Shown here: piece after piece, positions 8,091-10,533 of the stretch
How positions within the stretch are numbered: the first letter of the stretch is position 1
How the letters are laid out: the number at the start of each line of letters is the position of its first letter
Source of the DNA: Acidimicrobiales bacterium
GTDB lineage: Bacteria > Actinomycetota > Acidimicrobiia > Acidimicrobiales > Acidimicrobilacustridaceae
Direction: 5' to 3'
NCBI GenBank assembly: GCA_023261915.1
Contig: JALRFT010000298.1
Coordinates: forward strand, 1 to 10,533
DNA: 10,533 bases
The notes under the pieces: generated by a model
What the model was told of the DNA's origin: nothing
Database searches by the model: none
Seen by the model: the letters and a program-made list of their open reading frames with translations, nothing else
Program-made: the position numbers and the translations under genes

Positions 8091-8740
8091 AGATTGGCTC
8101 GGGAGTAGGGCGAGGCACCTCGGTGACACCAGCGGCGAGGTTTCACAAGGAAGACCGTACGCTGCCACTCCCGGAGCGCTTCTTCGAACGGCGCCCCGAG
8201 GTGGTCGCTCCGGAACTCCTCGGTAAGTTGATTGTTGGCGACAGGGTCGCAGTGCGGATCGTTGAGGTTGAGGCCTACGGCGGTGCGGATGATCCTGCCA
8301 GCCACGCCTTCCGCCGGCAGACCCCCCGTAACGAGGCCATGTTCGGACCGCCCGGACGCTGGTACGTCTATTTCACTTACGGAATGCATTGGTGCATGAA
8401 CGTGGTTTGCGGTCCGAGGGGTGAGCCTGGCGCCGTCTTGTTCCGCGCAGGTGAGCCACTCCGGGGGCTCGGAGAAATGTGGAAGCGGCGTCCGGCCGCC
8501 CGCCGTGAGATAGATCTTTGCAGCGGTCCGGCGAAACTGTGTCAAGCGATCGGCGTAGACGGGTCACTCAGTGGATTGCCTACGCAAGCGATAGCGGGCT
8601 CTGTTGTGAGCATTGCCGATGATGGGACTCCGCCACCCATTACTCCCGGGGTCTCCACCCGAGTCGGTATCAGCGCCGGGCAGTCCTCGCCGTGGCGCTG
8701 GTGGGTCCCGGGAAGCCAGCACGTTTCGAGACGTCAATGA
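8087..8740 (+). CDS. mpg: DNA-3-methyladenine glycosylase, AAG/Mpg family
   Basis: This family removes 3-methyladenine and other alkylated or deaminated purines from DNA to begin base excision repair. The 217-residue protein aligns by motif with human AAG: ELLGKLIV, then VRIVEVEAYGG with Glu62 matching catalytic Glu125 and Tyr64 matching Tyr127, His73 in DPASHA matching His136, TPRNEAMFGPPGRWYVYFTYGMH with Tyr98 matching the intercalating Tyr162, Asn105 matching Asn169, and Arg120 in LFRAGEP matching Arg182. All key active-site residues are present, so it should be active. The ATG at 8087 overlaps the argH stop as ATGA. It gives an unusually long loose N-terminus of about 25 residues, and a GTG at 8123 is an alternative start. 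The gene's stop overlaps the next start in the same way. DNA repair has no direct link with arginine; similar placement of mpg near arginine genes is known in other Actinobacteria. Confidence 0.93.
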   Translation: MKIGSGVGRGTSVTPAARFHKEDRTLPLPERFFERRPEVVAPELLGKLIVGDRVAVRIVEVEAYGGADDPASHAFRRQTPRNEAMFGPPGRWYVYFTYGMHWCMNVVCGPRGEPGAVLFRAGEPLRGLGEMWKRRPAARREIDLCSGPAKLCQAIGVDGSLSGLPTQAIAGSVVSIADDGTPPPITPGVSTRVGISAGQSSPWRWWVPGSQHVSRRQ

Positions 8741-9387
8741 CACCCCCAGTCTGGAGCGTGCATACGGCCAAAGATGACCAACTCGGTCCTCAGCCGGGCG
8801 ACATTGATCTGGCGAGGAGGGCCGTTGAGCAGGCCCATCTCATGGAGGGTGAGTACGCGGAGCAGCAACGGTCCTGTCAGCAGCAGTTCTTAGATCTGCT
8901 CTCCTCAACGCCTGACGCGCTGGAGCGAACGAGCTTGCCGAATCACCTCACCGGCTCGGCTCTCGTGATGCGCCCGTCAACGGGGGAGTTCCTGGTGCTC
9001 TGGCACAACAAGCTCCAGCGCTGGCTCCAGCCGGGAGGACATGCGGATGGCGACGGGAACCTTGCTCATGTGGCATGGCGCGAAGCTACCGAGGAGACGG
9101 GGATTGGTGGCCTAGCGGTACTGGCCCCTGCCATTCATCTTGACGTTCACGACTTCCGACCTCGTGAAGGTGCTCACCACGTTCACTTTGATGTGCGTTT
9201 CCTAGTGATCGCTCCTCCGGATGCGGAGCCGAGAACGAACCATGAGAGCAGTGGCTTCCGGTGGACAACAGTCGAGGAGCTTCCTGATCTCGGTGCAGAT
9301 CCCGGCTTGCTTGCGTTGGCTGAGTGGGGCCGACACCTTCTCGCCGAGCTCGGTCACGCCGACCAATTCACCGAGTGGCTGTCCTAG
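8737..9387 (+). CDS. Nudix hydrolase family protein
   Basis: Nudix enzymes hydrolyse nucleoside diphosphates linked to another group; the substrate here cannot be predicted. The 216-residue protein has an N-terminal helical part (about 20-65, with EQQRSCQQQFLDLL), then HLTGSALVM opening the Nudix fold, and the Nudix box at 101-123 (GHADGDGNLAHVAWREATEETGI). The catalytic REATEE core with Glu116, Glu119 and Glu120 is intact. The glutamate normally found at box position 7 is glycine. The phrase WLQPGGHADGD before the box resembles a subgroup of actinobacterial Nudix proteins. FDVRFLVIAP and the later FRWTTVEELPDL complete the fold. The ATG at 8737 overlaps the glycosylase stop as ATGA; an in-frame ATG at 8692 would overlap the upstream gene by 49 bases and is less likely. 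The stop shares CTAG with the convergent gene's stop. A housecleaning role alongside the repair glycosylase is conceivable but inferred. Confidence 0.9.
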   Translation: MTPPVWSVHTAKDDQLGPQPGDIDLARRAVEQAHLMEGEYAEQQRSCQQQFLDLLSSTPDALERTSLPNHLTGSALVMRPSTGEFLVLWHNKLQRWLQPGGHADGDGNLAHVAWREATEETGIGGLAVLAPAIHLDVHDFRPREGAHHVHFDVRFLVIAPPDAEPRTNHESSGFRWTTVEELPDLGADPGLLALAEWGRHLLAELGHADQFTEWLS

Positions 9388-9908
9388 GAGAGATCAGCCG
9401 GAGTGGCACATGACGGCATACCGTTCGTCTGCGCGAAACGGTCGATTGCGAGGGTTATCTGGCGCCGATCCCGGTCACTTTGGGTCACGTAGAAGCGAGC
9501 GGCCGGATCAGTGGTCAACCGCTGGCCATAGTCTGCACGGTCAGCGATATAGGTCTCCCAGTCGAGGAGCCACTCCTCAACGGGCCCTGGGGCGTTGCCG
9601 AAACTCACCGTCCGGAGATCTGCCACCATCTCAGCGAAGATGCCGACTGATTCTTGAACGACCGCTGCTCGCTCATCCGGTGTTGGGGTCTCCCACGCCC
9701 TGGGAAGGCGAACGAATCGATCGACTGCTAGCTGGCAAACTGGCTCAGCGGCAGTCGCAAATGTTGCGTCGGGAAGGCGACCCGGTTGGTTGTCCAGCCA
9801 GTCGCCCCCAAGGTGGTAGAGGAACACCCAGAGCCACATGCCAGCAACTGCCAGGGCGATCAGGGCCGGGAGAAGAACTCCGAGCCGCAGGAGAGAGCGT
9901 CTCTTCAC
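9384..9908 (-). CDS. Hypothetical membrane-anchored protein
   Basis: I do not recognise this family. With the GTG start at 9908 the product has 174 residues. It opens with a basic KRR cluster, then one hydrophobic segment at about residues 9-31 (LGVLLPALIALAVAGMWLWVFLY), followed by a hydrophilic, acidic domain of about 140 residues. The positive-inside rule predicts a cytoplasmic N-terminus with the domain outside the membrane, either as a signal anchor or an uncleaved signal peptide; no lipobox is visible. Two cysteines (58 and 167) bracket the outer domain and could form a disulfide. The domain looks helical, with several Trp and Tyr residues. GTG at 9908 has GGAGG five bases upstream on the minus strand. 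A GTG at 9938 would add ten residues with a poorer site. The + strand frame across the same bases reads as low-quality Arg/Ser/Pro sequence, so the minus strand is preferred. Confidence 0.72.
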   Translation of the reverse strand: MKRRSLLRLGVLLPALIALAVAGMWLWVFLYHLGGDWLDNQPGRLPDATFATAAEPVCQLAVDRFVRLPRAWETPTPDERAAVVQESVGIFAEMVADLRTVSFGNAPGPVEEWLLDWETYIADRADYGQRLTTDPAARFYVTQSDRDRRQITLAIDRFAQTNGMPSCATPADLS

Positions 9909-9913
9909 TCCGC

Positions 9914-9918
9914 CCTCC
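9914..9918 (-). promoter_or_regulatory. Shine-Dalgarno GGAGG deciding the start of the minus-strand gene
   Basis: On the minus strand GGAGG lies five bases before the GTG at 9908 and within the coding part of the longer alternative that starts at 9938. It is the main reason for choosing the shorter protein, which also places the KRR cluster directly before the membrane segment. Confidence 0.55.
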
Positions 9919-10052
9919 GCTGATAGCTCTGGTGCCACTCTCTCACTGTGCCATCACCTTGAGAGGGAGACCAATCAGGATCAGTGAGCTGGTTGGAGAG
10001 CGCCCTGCAGCCCCCTAAGATGGGAAGGCTCGCAGTTAGAAGGAGGGCCGAC

Positions 10053-10082
10053 TTGAACTGCCCTCAACTGTGCGGGTAAGGT
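10053..10082 (+). promoter_or_regulatory. Candidate housekeeping-sigma promoter (TTGAAC, 18-base spacer, TAAGGT)
   Basis: The -35-like TTGAAC at 10053-10058 and the -10-like TAAGGT at 10077-10082 (fits TAnnnT) are 18 bases apart. Transcription would begin near 10088-10091, directly before the run of hairpins. The assignment rests on pattern match only, and such matches also occur by chance. Confidence 0.35.
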
Positions 10083-10090
10083 TAGAGGCT

Positions 10091-10152
10091 CCCTGAAAGG
10101 GGATTGCCCGAAGCGTCGGGCGTGGGTCTCGAACCCATCTTCGGTACCGGAG
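10091..10152 (+). other. Tandem short hairpins
   Basis: Four stem-loops follow each other almost without a gap. They are CCCT/AGGG with loop GAA (10091-10101), GCCCGA/TCGGGC with loop AGCG (10106-10121, perfect six-pair stem), TGGGT/ACCCA with loop CTCGA (10123-10137, perfect five-pair stem), and CTTCG/CGGAG with loop GTAC and one G-U pair (10139-10152). They begin just after the predicted transcription start. Together they look like a folded RNA leader or a small structured RNA. No known RNA family was recognised. Confidence 0.4.
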
Positions 10153-10181
10153 GTCGTTCCGATCTCGGCAGGCCGGACGAG

Positions 10182-10195
10182 TGCTCCTTGAAAAC
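10182..10195 (+). promoter_or_regulatory. boxA-like antitermination sequence
   Basis: TGCTCCTTGAAAAC resembles the boxA element of bacterial rRNA leaders (forms such as TGCTCTTTGAAAAC), with one difference. An imperfect hairpin lies directly upstream (TCG-TCCG at 10154-10161 pairing with CGGACGA at 10174-10180), in the place where boxB sits in rRNA leaders. boxA binds the NusB/S10 antitermination complex. No 16S rRNA start follows within the window, so this may serve another transcript or be a chance match. Confidence 0.35.
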
Positions 10196-10218
10196 GGAAG
10201 AGAGGACGAGCCAGTGCG

Positions 10219-10231
10219 GGCGTCCAAGGCG
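10219..10231 (+). repeat. 13-base direct repeat, copy 1 (GGCGTCCAAGGCG)
   Basis: An exact second copy lies at 10398-10410, 179 bases downstream and not in register with codons. This first copy lies in the leader-like region; the second lies inside the right-hand coding frame. Confidence 0.45.
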
Positions 10232-10237
10232 TCTCCT

Positions 10238-10270
10238 CGGCGCCAGGCTGTGCCTTCGGGCACGGTGCCG
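10238..10270 (+). other. Bulged hairpin with UUCG tetraloop
   Basis: CGGCGCC (10238-10244) pairs with GGTGCCG (10264-10270, one G-U pair). GTGCC (10250-10254) pairs with GGCAC (10259-10263) around a TTCG loop. A five-base bulge AGGCT lies on the 5' side. C(UUCG)G is one of the most stable RNA tetraloops. The hairpin ends two bases before the GTG at 10273 and has no T-run, so it is not a standard terminator. Confidence 0.5.
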
Positions 10271-10272
10271 GG

Positions 10273-10533
10273 GTGACAAGTTGGGCGATCCTGCAATTCC
10301 TGCACCCATTGGGTGCAAAAAAGTTATACGTCGGTCAGGGGGAGCCACTCCTGACCGGCTCTCCGATCTCAAGGGTCACCGGTCGACGCTTCGCGGCGGC
10401 GTCCAAGGCGCAGGAATCGGCTCGGGAAGCGGCGGTCCAGGCGGCGGAGGCGAACCGTGAGGCGGCGAAGCGAGCGATCCAGGTCTCCGAGCAGGCCAAG
10501 GCCAACGCGGAGTTCGCCCAGAACTTCGAGCGC
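10273..10533 (+). CDS. Ala/Glu/Lys-rich protein, 3' truncated by window edge, start uncertain
   Basis: I do not recognise this protein. From about 10381 to the edge one + frame has third positions almost all G or C and encodes a helical, Ala/Glu/Lys/Arg/Gln-rich stretch (ESAREAAVQAAEANREAAKR, then AIQVSEQAKANAEFAQNFER), likely a coiled coil or long amphipathic helix. The frame is open from 10192. GTG at 10273 is the first usual start; it follows a strong hairpin, has no Shine-Dalgarno sequence, and its first 25 codons have weaker coding character. TTG at 10309 is no better. A CTG at 10351 follows AGGGGGA closely and would give a natural-looking N-terminus MTGSPISRVTGRRFAAASK, but CTG starts are rare. 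There is no ATG, GTG or TTG after 10309 in what is visible. A 5'-truncated gene is therefore also possible. Coding on this strand is likely; the boundaries are not settled. Confidence 0.45.
   Translation, partial: MTSWAILQFLHPLGAKKLYVGQGEPLLTGSPISRVTGRRFAAASKAQESAREAAVQAAEANREAAKRAIQVSEQAKANAEFAQNFER
10301..10317 (+). other. Perfect 7-pair hairpin followed by an A-run
   Basis: TGCACCC and GGGTGCA pair perfectly around an ATT loop, followed by AAAAA. An A-run after the stem does not make a + strand terminator, and on the minus strand the T-run comes before the stem, so it is not a terminator there either. It lies in a locally AT-richer patch that also contains TTATAC at 10324-10329. Confidence 0.45.
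10330..10359 (+). promoter_or_regulatory. Perfect 8-pair hairpin covering a Shine-Dalgarno sequence and possible CTG start
   Basis: CGGTCAGG (10332-10339) pairs with CCTGACCG (10350-10357). The stem can extend outward by T-G and G-C pairs and inward by two more, giving up to 12 pairs. The Shine-Dalgarno-like AGGGGGA (10337-10343) lies in the 5' arm and loop, and a CTG at 10351 lies in the 3' arm. If translation starts there, the hairpin would mask the initiation region. Confidence 0.4.
10398..10410 (+). repeat. 13-base direct repeat, copy 2 (GGCGTCCAAGGCG)
   Basis: This is the exact second copy of the repeat at 10219-10231. Here it encodes part of AAASKA in the right-hand frame. Confidence 0.45.

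Larger units (their letters stand above)
9909..10272. other. Intergenic stretch between divergent genes, rich in hairpins
   Basis: About 360 bases separate the minus-strand membrane protein from the right-hand + strand frame. No frame here looks like a conserved protein. The part nearest the minus-strand gene (about 9940-10050) shows nothing I can name. From 10053 onward it holds a promoter-like pair, several short perfect hairpins, a boxA-like sequence and a large bulged hairpin. This arrangement suggests a structured + strand RNA leader, but that is inference. Confidence 0.5.

Noticed and set aside
7754..8545. Minus-strand open frame of 263 codons across argH and the glycosylase gene
   Set aside because: It covers two well-identified + strand genes and shows no recognisable domain.
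9420..9442. ACCGTT/AACGGT inverted repeat near the end of the convergent genes
   Set aside because: It lies in the coding part of the minus-strand gene, has an 11-base loop and no T-run, so it is not a supported terminator.
9221..10018. Plus-strand open frame of 265 codons starting inside the Nudix gene
   Set aside because: It starts within a real gene and reads as Ser/Arg/Pro-rich sequence. The opposite strand encodes a membrane segment and has a good ribosome binding site.
10050..10137. tRNA-like T-loop sequences on the minus strand (GTTCAAGTC at 10050-10058 and GGTTCGAGACC near 10125-10135)
   Set aside because: No matching acceptor or anticodon stem could be found at tRNA spacing, and the T-stems contain mismatches, so neither is a convincing tRNA or tRNA remnant.
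10301..10359. Paired hairpins around an A/T run as a terminator for a minus-strand gene entering from the right
   Set aside because: The T-run is about seven bases from the stem and no minus-strand frame from the right edge has the codon bias of a gene.
10104..10460. Plus-strand frame of 118 codons at the right end
   Set aside because: It ends in Gly/Ser repeats, and from 10381 it is out of frame with the much stronger coding frame that has high third-position GC.
1..10533. CRISPR array, insertion sequence, integrase or other mobile element
   Set aside because: No regularly spaced repeats, transposase motifs or terminal inverted repeats were seen in the window.

Overview
The window is a GC-rich bacterial chromosome segment (by eye above 60% GC) carrying the arginine biosynthesis operon in the order argC-J-B-D-F-R-G-H. 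That order is the one known from high-GC Actinobacteria such as Mycobacterium and Corynebacterium. Several protein details (SARTR in ArgF, AAGC in ArgC) differ from the textbook forms and suggest a deep-branching actinobacterium, possibly of the Acidimicrobiia. That placement is an inference from protein style, not a database result.

Positions 2-8090 hold the arginine genes, all on the + strand. The left edge cuts argC, so the operon promoter and any upstream ArgR operator are outside the window. ArgC, ArgJ, ArgB and ArgD run the acetylated cycle to ornithine, with ArgJ recycling the acetyl group. ArgF, ArgG and ArgH convert ornithine to arginine, and ArgR is the arginine-responsive regulator. 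Five junctions (C/J, J/B, B/D, D/F, F/R) are 4-base ATGA or GTGA overlaps. The only real gap is 57 bases between argR and argG; argG and argH are 3 bases apart.

Positions 8087-9387 continue the same run with two more ATGA overlaps: an alkyladenine DNA glycosylase (AAG/Mpg family) and a Nudix hydrolase. Both are therefore probably co-transcribed with argH.

Positions 9384-9908 hold a convergent minus-strand gene for a small protein with one N-terminal membrane anchor. I do not recognise its family. Its stop codon shares the palindrome CTAG with the Nudix stop.

Positions 9909 to about 10350 have no convincing gene but are dense in signals: a plausible + strand promoter, a string of short perfect hairpins, a sequence close to the rRNA-leader antitermination element boxA, and a bulged hairpin capped by a UUCG tetraloop. 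They precede the start of an Ala/Glu/Lys-rich, strongly coding + strand frame that runs off the right edge. Its start is unclear: the usual start codons lack a ribosome binding site, while a good Shine-Dalgarno sequence precedes a CTG codon inside a perfect hairpin. This right-hand region is the least explained and most interesting part of the window. The rest is a well-understood biosynthetic operon.
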